The position numbers and the translations under genes are program-made. A stretch of DNA of 18,108 nt from Lachnospiraceae bacterium UBA7110 (lineage in GTDB: Bacteria > Bacillota > Clostridia > Lachnospirales > Lachnospiraceae), in assembly GCA_002492295.1 (NCBI GenBank), contig DKYC01000037.1, positions 23,422 to 41,529 of the forward strand, given 5' to 3'. Position 1 is the first letter of the stretch, and every line of letters starts with the position of its first letter. This document shows positions 1 to 6,963 of this stretch, one piece after another. The notes under the pieces are model-generated. The model worked only from the letters and a program-made list of their open reading frames with translations, did no database searches and was not told the DNA's origin.

Positions 1-53
1 ATGTCGTTGTTAATCATTAATGCCTCGCCTTTTTTTCTTGATAGTGCCAACAT
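1..53 (-). CDS. csrA: CsrA, RNA-binding translational regulator (5' end only)
   Basis: Reading leftward from the ATG at 53, the first 17 complete codons give MLALSRKKGEALMINND, the typical N-terminus of CsrA (LxLSRKxGExxxI). The gene is cut by the window start. The ATG lies 1 nt after the fliW stop codon, and its ribosome binding site (AGGTGA, 5 nt spacing) sits inside the last fliW codons, so the two genes are probably translationally coupled. In Bacillus, CsrA represses flagellin translation by binding the hag leader, and FliW relieves this by sequestering CsrA. That mechanism is family knowledge; what is seen here is the N-terminus and the position. The remaining 50-60 residues and the RNA-contacting C-terminal strand are outside the window. 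Confidence 0.88.
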   Translation of the reverse strand, partial: MLALSRKKGEALMINND

Positions 54-54
54 A

Positions 55-519
55 TCATTCACCTGCCTTCTTCGCCTTGATCTTGTCATAGATCGCGTAT
101 TTAATGCTGTATGCGTCATCCTCGCTTATGAGCTGTACTGCCTTACGTTCTTCCACATTGACAATAATCGGCGCTTTCAGGTTCACCGTTGTCTGTGTAA
201 TCTCTTTGGGAACGGTCACTGTCACCAGCATCATCAGATTTTCCGGCACAATATTTTCCCCGAGCGGTTTTAAAAGCTCCCTGTCAAACACCGGCGTATA
301 CCCCTCCATCACAAGACCCGGATCCATGACAGGCATTGCAAAGTTCGGCTCGTCAAGGGACTGCAGCCACTTAATGCTTGATTCGACTCCCTTATCAATA
401 TTAAAAATCAGGGTAAAATCCTTCAGGTCGGGAAATCCCAATATGCCATGTTCAAAGCGGATAATTTTATTATCCTCTATGGCAATCTTTCCAAATGCGT
501 TTGTATTTACTTCTACCAT
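55..519 (-). CDS. fliW: FliW, flagellar assembly factor and CsrA antagonist
   Basis: The product is about 154 aa. Its N-terminal block has the FliW pattern: FGKIAIEDN, then IIRFEHGILGFPDLKDFTLI. The C-terminal half is strand-rich and contains VTVTVPKEITQTTVNLKAPI, matching the family's conserved region. FliW binds flagellin and CsrA alternately, so free flagellin level sets flagellin translation. I chose the ATG at 519 because GGAG lies 6 nt upstream. The frame extends to a TTG at 540 and an ATG at 531, but neither has a well-spaced Shine-Dalgarno. The gene sits 42 nt after the flgL stop and 1 nt before csrA, in the late flagellar operon. Length and order are normal for Firmicutes. Confidence 0.93.
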   Translation of the reverse strand: MVEVNTNAFGKIAIEDNKIIRFEHGILGFPDLKDFTLIFNIDKGVESSIKWLQSLDEPNFAMPVMDPGLVMEGYTPVFDRELLKPLGENIVPENLMMLVTVTVPKEITQTTVNLKAPIIVNVEERKAVQLISEDDAYSIKYAIYDKIKAKKAGE

Positions 520-561
520 ACTAATCTCCATTTCCTGCAATCGTCTGCGAATTTGTGCTGT

Positions 562-2175
562 TTATCTGATATAGTCAAGCAGCGAGGTCTGCATTACATA
601 GCTGATTGACGAAAGCGCCGCCTCGTATGTCATCTTGACGCTGCTAAGCTGTACTGTAAGCTCCGCGTAGTCTGCATCCTCATTTTCACTGACAAGCTCC
701 TTATAATTTGTCTGTGACGTAGCCAAACGGTTCTCTATCAATGTCAGGCAGCTTCCCCTTGAGCCGCAGTTTGTCGTTGCGTTGTTTACGTTTTCAAGAT
801 ATCCGCTGAAGTTTGTCAGAAGCTCTCCCAGGCGATTCTTTACCTTGTCATGGCAGTAGGTATCCGCCTTTTTGAGCGCCGCCTGTTCAAGCTCAAGCTT
901 TTTCAGCTCGTCGCCTTCATACTTACCGGAATCGATTAACTCTTCAATTACTTTTAAGTTTGCCTGGATGGTGCTGGAATCCTCAACCATCCGGTTCAGT
1001 TCATCTATGTCCCTGCCGACATCATGCGTAAACAGTTCATCCGCCGTCGTGTTGACACGGATTGTCTGATTGTTTCCGATATCGTATTCGATAATCTGCT
1101 TTCCGCTTGCCGTCGGGTCTTTCAGGAAGTTCTCATTATACTCCAGCCAGCGCTCCTGTATGTCGTGCTCGCGCTCCGCATAGAAATAATGCACTGGATC
1201 AAGGTCTCCCTTTTTCCAATTTGACTTTTCGTAGCTGATGCGCAGCTCCGTATCATGCGTAAGCCCTGCCACGGTCTCTTTTACTTTGCTTCCAAGCAGA
1301 AGCTCACCCGTGCTTGCAATATATATGACTGCGTCCGGGTCATTAACTACCTTCATATAAGCGTCTTCGTTCGCCTCCTTACAGACCTGGATCGTACCGT
1401 TCTCCGTGCTGTATTTCGTCGTGTTAACAGGTTTTCCTGTCTCTTTACTGAACTCACCGTATTCAAACGTTATCACCGGAACATGTGTTGAGCCGTGTTT
1501 ATCATCTTTCTGATCCACTCCGTCCAGATCATTATACGCAAGACGGAAACGGTAAATATCATTTGTAGTCACGTCATACTCTGTCGTGTCGTTCGCCGGA
1601 TCGTTAAAGTTTCCTTCATTTAATTCCTTAAGGCATCCTGTTCCCACAAACGTCATTTTATCCATATCAAGATTGGTAAACTGCTCCGTAATCTTGTATG
1701 TTTCCGTCTTATCGGCAATGAACGTAAGCGGAAGATCCGTCCTGTAGCCCGTAAAGAGCGACCTGCCCGCACTATCCGCGTTTCCTACGGAATAGTACTC
1801 CTCCGCAAGGCTCACAAGATCCTTCACAATGGACGTAATATCTTTATTCTGGTTATAGTCATTGGCTGCCTGGTTAATCAGCTGGGTCATTCCGGAATCA
1901 GCGCTGAGAATACCTGCCACCGTATCAATCGCCTTATCCGTCAAATCAAGCCAGCTGCGCGCATCCTTCGCGTTGCGCTCATAGTACTGGTCAATCTTAT
2001 CAAGCGACGCATTGAGCTTGAGCGCACGGATTGCCGTCACGGGATCGTCGGAAGGACGCGTGATTTTCTTTCCGGTTGCCATCTGATTTGTAAGCTGCTC
2101 CTGATGCTGTTTATTGACATTTAAATTCCTAAGCGATGTATTCTGCATCATTTTCGTGGTAATTCGCATTGCCAT
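562..2175 (-). CDS. flgL: FlgL, hook-filament junction protein (unusually long)
   Basis: The N-terminus (MRITTKMMQNTSLRNLN, then MATGKKITRPSDDP) and the C-terminus (ELTVQLSSVKMTYEAALSSI) are the paired helical segments typical of FlgL/flagellin-type proteins, which form the D0/D1 core. FlgL (HAP3) is exported and sits between FlgK and the filament. The protein is 537 aa, whereas FlgL proteins are commonly near 300 aa. The extra length lies in the middle, roughly residues 150-400, and is charged and strand-like with no domain I recognise, so it probably forms surface-exposed domains. The ATG at 2175 has GGAGGAG 8 nt upstream; an ATG two codons later is the alternative. The gene lies 19 nt after the second flgK and before fliW, within one operon. 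Confidence 0.93.
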   Translation of the reverse strand: MAMRITTKMMQNTSLRNLNVNKQHQEQLTNQMATGKKITRPSDDPVTAIRALKLNASLDKIDQYYERNAKDARSWLDLTDKAIDTVAGILSADSGMTQLINQAANDYNQNKDITSIVKDLVSLAEEYYSVGNADSAGRSLFTGYRTDLPLTFIADKTETYKITEQFTNLDMDKMTFVGTGCLKELNEGNFNDPANDTTEYDVTTNDIYRFRLAYNDLDGVDQKDDKHGSTHVPVITFEYGEFSKETGKPVNTTKYSTENGTIQVCKEANEDAYMKVVNDPDAVIYIASTGELLLGSKVKETVAGLTHDTELRISYEKSNWKKGDLDPVHYFYAEREHDIQERWLEYNENFLKDPTASGKQIIEYDIGNNQTIRVNTTADELFTHDVGRDIDELNRMVEDSSTIQANLKVIEELIDSGKYEGDELKKLELEQAALKKADTYCHDKVKNRLGELLTNFSGYLENVNNATTNCGSRGSCLTLIENRLATSQTNYKELVSENEDADYAELTVQLSSVKMTYEAALSSISYVMQTSLLDYIR

Positions 2176-2194
2176 ATCGTTTTCTCCTCCAATT

Positions 2195-4078
2195 TTATAC
2201 GCCCGTTGCGTTAATCAGCCTGTCGTAGCATTCATTCAGTACGGAAATCATCTTGCTTGCGAGGTTGTATGCATTTTGGAACTTAATCATGTTCGCGCCT
2301 TCCTCGTCCTCGTCAACACCGCTGATGGAATAACGGTTATTCGCAATCGACTCCTTAATGTTCTCATAAAGATTCTGAAAGCTGTACGCACTCTGCGCAT
2401 TCAGACCTGAGTCACCAAGCATACACTCCAGATACTCCTGTGCGGAACAGCCCCGGAATGTCATTTTTTCCTTGTTCGTTCCCACATCATGCAGTTCGTT
2501 GATAATGTCATACTTCGCCACACCGTCTTTCTCGACCGTATGCGTTCCCATACTGCTTGGATCATCCTGAAGTTCCTGGAGTACGTTGAAATTTCCAGCC
2601 GTAAGGTTGAAATACCCTGTCTGCGAGCCCGTTTTATACTCTTTTTCGTCGATTTTTACATCCATACTGTACTGTCCGCCGTTTACGGCATCCTCACCGG
2701 TATAGAAAATACTGCCTTCCGGAAGCAGCTCCTCATTAACGTTTGTTGCTCCCTCCACGCCATAATACTTGTTAAACTGATACGCGTAATCACGCACCCA
2801 CTCATTCATCTGTTCCATATAGTAGGGGATTCCCTGATAATTGACCTTCTGCCCTACCGACGCGCTTTGTTTCACCAAATCCTTCGTGAGTACCGACGGA
2901 TTTCTTGACCTGTCCTCCGACAGGTTAAACGTATAGTAGCATTCGCCGTTCTCATCCAGACTGAACTCATAATCCGTATAATAATAATATTCCCCGCCGA
3001 GCATAATGCGTCCGTCCGTCAGCGGCAGCGTTGACTTTGACATACTCTTTAAATAGTCGTCCGTCACCCTGACCGTAACACTGTTCTCCAGGGTATCGAC
3101 TGCCGTCACCCTTCCGCTGAACGCCTCGTAATTGTTTCCGTCCCTTATTTCAAAAAGTCCCTTCAACTCGCCGCCGGTGTTCTTTGCGCAAACGCCCAAG
3201 TCCTCTTTCGTATCCACCCAGCGAATATCAAAAAGCCCCTCCGCATCATTTTGGTTGACCTTCTGCCATGTTGCCCTTGGCACGCACTCAAGCTGCCTGT
3301 AATGATAGCCGGACACCAGCGACTGTCCGCCGCAGATTTTCACGCTATAATCATGCAGTCCCGTAAAACGTCCCTGCTCATCAAGGACTTCCGTCTCCTC
3401 ACACTTCACATCCGTGATTGCGGAAAGTTCGTCAATCAGCAAATCCCTCTTATCACGAAGGTCGTTTGCTTTTGCCAGCCCGTTGACCTCAACCGTGTTA
3501 ATCTGCTTATTTAAGGATGCAATCTGCTGCGAAAGACTGTTAATCTTATTCGTCTTAATCTTGATTTCGTCATTGACATCGGTCTGCATTTTTTGGAAAT
3601 TATTGTACATTATCCTAAAATACTGGCAGAGGTTTCCCGCGGAACCGATAAAATTCAGCGCATGGTTCTTCTGATCTGCAGCTGTCTGAAGCGTCAGAAG
3701 CGTATTCTGGTATTCGCCAAAAATCGTCGCGAAACCTTTTGTCGCATTTGTTCCCCTTTGATCCTTTAAATACTCCTGTATGACATTGCTGTAATACCAT
3801 TTCTTATCCATCTCGCCGAGCTTTGAATTGTTGGACCAGTATTTCTCGTCATAGTAAATATCGCGTACCCGTTCTGCGCCAAGCGTGTCAACACCGGCGC
3901 CCACACAGCCGTATGTTGCGAAAAACTGCATCGCCTCCGCCGCCGTCTGGTTGACCTGCTGCCTGGAATATCCGTTTGTCTGAACATTTGCGATGTTGTT
4001 GGCAGTCGTATTCAACGACGCGTTTGACGCTACCAGACCTGTATATGAAGTATTCAATCCTAAAAATGTAGATGGCAT
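2195..4078 (-). CDS. flgK: FlgK paralogue 2, hook-associated protein 1 family
   Basis: The product is 627 aa. The N-terminus (GLNTSYTGLVASNASLNTTA, followed by NNIANVQTNGYSRQQV) carries the rod/hook-type ANNIAN...GYSRQ motif. Residues 205-219 (NDLRDKRDLLIDELS) are the FlgK family signature, and the C-terminus (MIKFQNAYNLASKMISVLNE) is the matching coiled-coil partner. FlgK is exported with FlgN help and joins hook to FlgL. The gene lies directly behind a second, divergent flgK (4124-5923). The two share the signature and both termini but differ widely in the central region, so this is an old duplication or a specialised junction subunit. It has cysteines at 58 and 151, unusual for exported flagellar axial proteins. 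The ATG at 4078 follows AGGGG at 8 nt. Which paralogue is the canonical FlgK cannot be decided from sequence alone. Confidence 0.9.
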   Translation of the reverse strand: MPSTFLGLNTSYTGLVASNASLNTTANNIANVQTNGYSRQQVNQTAAEAMQFFATYGCVGAGVDTLGAERVRDIYYDEKYWSNNSKLGEMDKKWYYSNVIQEYLKDQRGTNATKGFATIFGEYQNTLLTLQTAADQKNHALNFIGSAGNLCQYFRIMYNNFQKMQTDVNDEIKIKTNKINSLSQQIASLNKQINTVEVNGLAKANDLRDKRDLLIDELSAITDVKCEETEVLDEQGRFTGLHDYSVKICGGQSLVSGYHYRQLECVPRATWQKVNQNDAEGLFDIRWVDTKEDLGVCAKNTGGELKGLFEIRDGNNYEAFSGRVTAVDTLENSVTVRVTDDYLKSMSKSTLPLTDGRIMLGGEYYYYTDYEFSLDENGECYYTFNLSEDRSRNPSVLTKDLVKQSASVGQKVNYQGIPYYMEQMNEWVRDYAYQFNKYYGVEGATNVNEELLPEGSIFYTGEDAVNGGQYSMDVKIDEKEYKTGSQTGYFNLTAGNFNVLQELQDDPSSMGTHTVEKDGVAKYDIINELHDVGTNKEKMTFRGCSAQEYLECMLGDSGLNAQSAYSFQNLYENIKESIANNRYSISGVDEDEEGANMIKFQNAYNLASKMISVLNECYDRLINATGV

Positions 4079-4123
4079 TTATCTTTCCCCTTTCGTCCTA
4101 TCCGTTACACTGCCAAAACGTTA

Positions 4124-5923
4124 CTATGCCCCAACGTTAATCAGTGTCTCAAGCATGTCATTGATTACCGAAATATATCTGCTCGCGGCGTTATAGGCAT
4201 TCTGATACATAATCATGTGCTCCAGCTCCTCGTCCGAAGAAACACCGATAACGGTCTGCCGTTCATTGTCTGCATTTTCAACCGCAAGCTGCTGGAACTC
4301 CGAAAGCTGGTGGAGCACATAGCCCGTGTTGGACACCTGTGATACAAGATCCGTGTAGCAGTCTTCAAAGGTGCTCTTTGCCGTTGCATTAGGATTTAAG
4401 TACAGGGAGCTTTCCTGGAATTTCTTGATTAAATCCGTTCCGATATTGTAATCCACCGAATCCTCTTCCCATTTGAATTTCAGCAGGGAAGGCGTCTGCA
4501 GCAGTTTTTCATTGATTTTAAGGTTCATGCAGCTGTAGAGGGAGTATGGGCTGTCAGCTTCCTCCTCGATATACTTCCAAAACGTGTGTTCTACCGCTTT
4601 TCCGTCCTCATCATATACCGGCATCAGTTTTGCGCCCTGATCCCTAAGCTCCTGCTCCTCTGCCGCCGTAAGCACGACTTTTTCGTACGCAGGCGACTCA
4701 CTCTTTAAAAAGAGCTGCATCGGCGAGCCGTTTTCATTCAAAAGATATCCGCTCACCGGATTAATCAGTGCGGCATTAAACAGCACCTCGTTGACAGAGG
4801 TTGTGATGGAATGCACAATGTTGTCAAACTCTGCCATAATGTTCATGACGGACGAGTTCGCAACGTATTTGTTATAGTACTCCAAACCGTATTTTTCATT
4901 ATACTGTTCCCTCGTAATGCCCAGTGCCTTAAGCTTTTGTTCGGTACAGGTATTCACATCCAAATCCGTATAATTTGCCGCATGATCGCCTCTTGCAAGA
5001 AGGAGCGCACGCAGGGAACCTACATCCGTGTCCCTTTTTGTCGATATTTCCTCCGTCAGGTCAAATACCTGCGCCGATGCGTAATCCGGAATCCGGACGC
5101 CCTTTTCGTCCGTCGTGTACCTGACATTCTGCGGCCAGTATGGCGTGGAGTAACCCGTCTCCTCGTCAACGAGCATTCCCATCTCAAAAACGCCGCTCTG
5201 CGTAACAAAGTCATTATGGTTAAACCGCACGGTCACCATCCCGTTTGGCTGCTCCTCATACGAGATGTTTCCATAACCGGAAAGCTCGTCAATCAGCTGG
5301 TCGCGCTTATCGCGAAGATCGTTTGCGTTCTCGACGCCCGCGGTTTCTATTTTTGTTATTTGTCTGTTCAGTTCATGAATCTGCTTTCCAATGGAATTAA
5401 TCTCTTTTACGGCGTTTACCACCTGTCTGTTCAAATTGTCCTGAAGTTCTATGAACGAGCCGTAAACAGATGTTGCATTTTCCATGAATGCTGCTGCCTT
5501 GGATACAAACAGCGAAATGTACGTGTTATCGTTAGGTGAGGTGGAAAGCTGCTGGATTGATGTCCAAAGCCCCTCCATGGAGCCCTTAAATGCCGCTCCG
5601 TCAAGCTCGCCCAATATATCTTCGATTTCCGTCATTGCTGCATAAGATTTTTCATAATAATCGTACCGGCCCTTTTCCTCGCGGTAGGTCGCATCAAGGA
5701 ACGCGTCCCTGACATGACGGCACTCAGCGTACTTTACGCCGTCGCCCACCCGCAGCTTTCTGTTGCCGGTCGTATTGGTGTATGTGGTATCGGTATTTGC
5801 CACCTGCTGGCGGACATAACCGGGTGTGTTCAGATTTGAAAGGTTGTGCGCAACTGTATTCAACGCATTCTGCGATGTTCTCAGCCCGCTGTCCCCTATA
5901 TATAATGCTCCAAATAAAGACAT
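4124..5923 (-). CDS. flgK: FlgK paralogue 1, hook-associated protein 1 family
   Basis: The product is 599 aa. The N-terminus (SGLRTSQNALNTVAHNLSNL, then NTPGYVRQQV) is the canonical FlgK/hook-family start. The signature NDLRDKRDQLIDELS lies at residues 201-215, and the C-terminus (HMIMYQNAYNAASRYISVIN) supplies the second helix of the D0 domain. It follows flgN, its presumed chaperone gene, by 24 nt, which is the usual FlgN-FlgK order and makes this copy the more likely orthologue of textbook FlgK. GAGGTGA stands 7 nt upstream of the ATG at 5923. It acts outside the cell at the hook-filament junction after type III export. The next gene downstream is another FlgK-type gene. Confidence 0.93.
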   Translation of the reverse strand: MSLFGALYIGDSGLRTSQNALNTVAHNLSNLNTPGYVRQQVANTDTTYTNTTGNRKLRVGDGVKYAECRHVRDAFLDATYREEKGRYDYYEKSYAAMTEIEDILGELDGAAFKGSMEGLWTSIQQLSTSPNDNTYISLFVSKAAAFMENATSVYGSFIELQDNLNRQVVNAVKEINSIGKQIHELNRQITKIETAGVENANDLRDKRDQLIDELSGYGNISYEEQPNGMVTVRFNHNDFVTQSGVFEMGMLVDEETGYSTPYWPQNVRYTTDEKGVRIPDYASAQVFDLTEEISTKRDTDVGSLRALLLARGDHAANYTDLDVNTCTEQKLKALGITREQYNEKYGLEYYNKYVANSSVMNIMAEFDNIVHSITTSVNEVLFNAALINPVSGYLLNENGSPMQLFLKSESPAYEKVVLTAAEEQELRDQGAKLMPVYDEDGKAVEHTFWKYIEEEADSPYSLYSCMNLKINEKLLQTPSLLKFKWEEDSVDYNIGTDLIKKFQESSLYLNPNATAKSTFEDCYTDLVSQVSNTGYVLHQLSEFQQLAVENADNERQTVIGVSSDEELEHMIMYQNAYNAASRYISVINDMLETLINVGA

Positions 5924-5947
5924 GGCATCTCACCTCGTGTTTCGTCG

Positions 5948-6466
5948 TTATTGTTTCGCGTCGAAACCACCATGAAAGATACCAAGCACTTCTCCATTCG
6001 TGTATGCGTCTCTTGAATAATTGGCTGTTTGCGGCGCAGACTTCATAGCTCTTATCATGTTCAGGTTGAATTCGACCATATCAAGCTTATCCGCCAAAAG
6101 CATTTGGTTTTTGTCGTTGGTTTCCCTGAGCTTTTCCGTGGTCTTTTTCAAACGTTCATGGACATCCTTCAGCTTTTTCTGCTGGTCGGGCATCTTTTCG
6201 AGCATCTGAATCAGGTCTATTAGTTTCAATGTTTCAACATCCCTGTTTACTACGTTGGCAACATCAGCCAGGACTTTCGTCCTTCGTTTCTCCATCCCCT
6301 GGATTCTGCCTACGATTTCCTGTTCATCCTCCGTGATTTTTGACAGGCTTTCTACATCTCCCTTTACAATTGTGGGAGTTTTATCCTCGGCAAGGGCGGC
6401 AAGCTTTTCATACTCCGCGTTTTCCCTGTCGAGCACATCAATTAAATTTTCTAATAAGCTAGCCAC
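5948..6466 (-). CDS. flgN: FlgN-family export chaperone
   Basis: The product is 172 aa, predicted almost entirely helical with long charged heptad-like stretches, for example KKLKDVHERLKKTTEKLRE around residues 97-115. This fits FlgN, the cytosolic chaperone that holds the C-terminal helices of FlgK and FlgL for type III export. Its sequence family is weakly conserved, so placement between flgM and flgK is much of the evidence. The reading frame opens with GTG at 6466, preceded by a GGGGG run 5 nt upstream; there is no nearby in-frame ATG. The last residues (GIFHGGFDAKQ) form a glycine-containing tail. A perfect 12-bp inverted repeat lies just upstream, between flgM and this gene. Confidence 0.85.
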   Translation of the reverse strand: MASLLENLIDVLDRENAEYEKLAALAEDKTPTIVKGDVESLSKITEDEQEIVGRIQGMEKRRTKVLADVANVVNRDVETLKLIDLIQMLEKMPDQQKKLKDVHERLKKTTEKLRETNDKNQMLLADKLDMVEFNLNMIRAMKSAPQTANYSRDAYTNGEVLGIFHGGFDAKQ

Positions 6467-6503
6467 CTAATCCCCCATTCTTACAAAAAACTGCGAATTC
6501 TCG

Positions 6504-6531
6504 ACAACAAAAAGCGTTAGCTTTTTGTTGT
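6504..6531. repeat. Perfect 12-bp inverted repeat, flgM-flgN spacer
   Basis: ACAACAAAAAGC (6504-6515) is followed by a 4-nt loop (GTTA) and the exact reverse complement GCTTTTTGTTGT (6520-6531). The stem has few G/C pairs and five U residues in its right arm, but no clear U-run after it on either strand. It lies in the 102-nt gap between flgM and flgN, so on the operon mRNA it would form a hairpin about 38 nt before the GTG start. It could be a weak intra-operon terminator or attenuator, or a processing or stability element. The function is inferred; the symmetry is directly visible. Confidence 0.75.
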
Positions 6532-6568
6532 ATGCAGCATAAGCTCAAATTTGCCGATTTATCCTCCC

Positions 6569-6850
6569 CTAAAATAACCCGCTGTACTTTTCCAACAGTT
6601 TTCCCGCGAAATCGTCAGCATCTACCTCGTAGGTATCATTGTCAATCTGCTGCTTTAAAGAATTTACCAGATCCTCTCTCACATCCGGCGCACTCAAAGC
6701 CGCCTGCTTTGCTATGGCGGTATCCATTGCCGTTGATGACAGGATTAACTGGTCGCGGAAGGATGTAGCCGTCGTCTTCTTTCCCTCTGCCTTGTTTAAC
6801 TTTTTGGTCCCATAAAGCTGTTGTATCTGATTATAAGCATCTATACGCAT
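6569..6850 (-). CDS. flgM: FlgM, anti-sigma factor of SigD (sigma-28)
   Basis: The product is 93 aa, normal for FlgM. The C-terminal half (APDVREDLVNSLKQQIDNDT, then YEVDADDFAGKLLEKYSGLF) matches the sigma-28-binding region: R-x-D-L-V, I-x-x-x-x-Y-x-V-D, then a terminal helix ending in LL. FlgM holds SigD inactive until it is exported through the finished hook or otherwise removed, delaying filament genes. The ATG at 6850 has a strong GGAGGGG site. A SigD-type promoter at 6937-6963 precedes it with a leader of about 80 nt, so SigD would raise its own inhibitor along with the junction proteins. It is the first gene of the minus-strand flagellar operon. Confidence 0.93.
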   Translation of the reverse strand: MRIDAYNQIQQLYGTKKLNKAEGKKTTATSFRDQLILSSTAMDTAIAKQAALSAPDVREDLVNSLKQQIDNDTYEVDADDFAGKLLEKYSGLF

Positions 6851-6936
6851 ATAAGACCCCTCCTTCCTTATTTAAGATACGTAAAATGCATTGAATTATT
6901 TGAAAAAATCAAATATTTTTTACTTTTATATCTAAT

Positions 6937-6963
6937 TTATCGGTTGTTTTTCCATTTACTTTA
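6937..6963 (-). promoter_or_regulatory. Sigma-28 (SigD)-type promoter for the flgM operon
   Basis: On the minus strand, TAAA (6963-6960), a 15-nt spacer and ACCGATAA (6944-6937) match the sigma-28 consensus TAAA-N15-GCCGATAA in all but one position. The TAA of the -35 element is the stop codon of the upstream methyltransferase/MTHFR gene. Transcription would start near 6930, giving a leader of about 80 nt to flgM. Upstream transcription from the tetR promoter may also read through, since no convincing terminator lies between. Confidence 0.85.

Noticed and set aside
4811..5539. Plus-strand open frame of 242 codons inside flgK paralogue 1
   Set aside because: It is fully antisense to a well-supported gene, with no family features and no promoter or ribosome binding site.
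6897..6915. A/T-only-rich inverted repeat (7-bp stem, 5-nt A loop) in the flgM leader, considered as a terminator of the methyltransferase gene
   Set aside because: The stem has only one G-C pair and no U-run on the minus strand. It is too weak to call a terminator, so read-through is likely.
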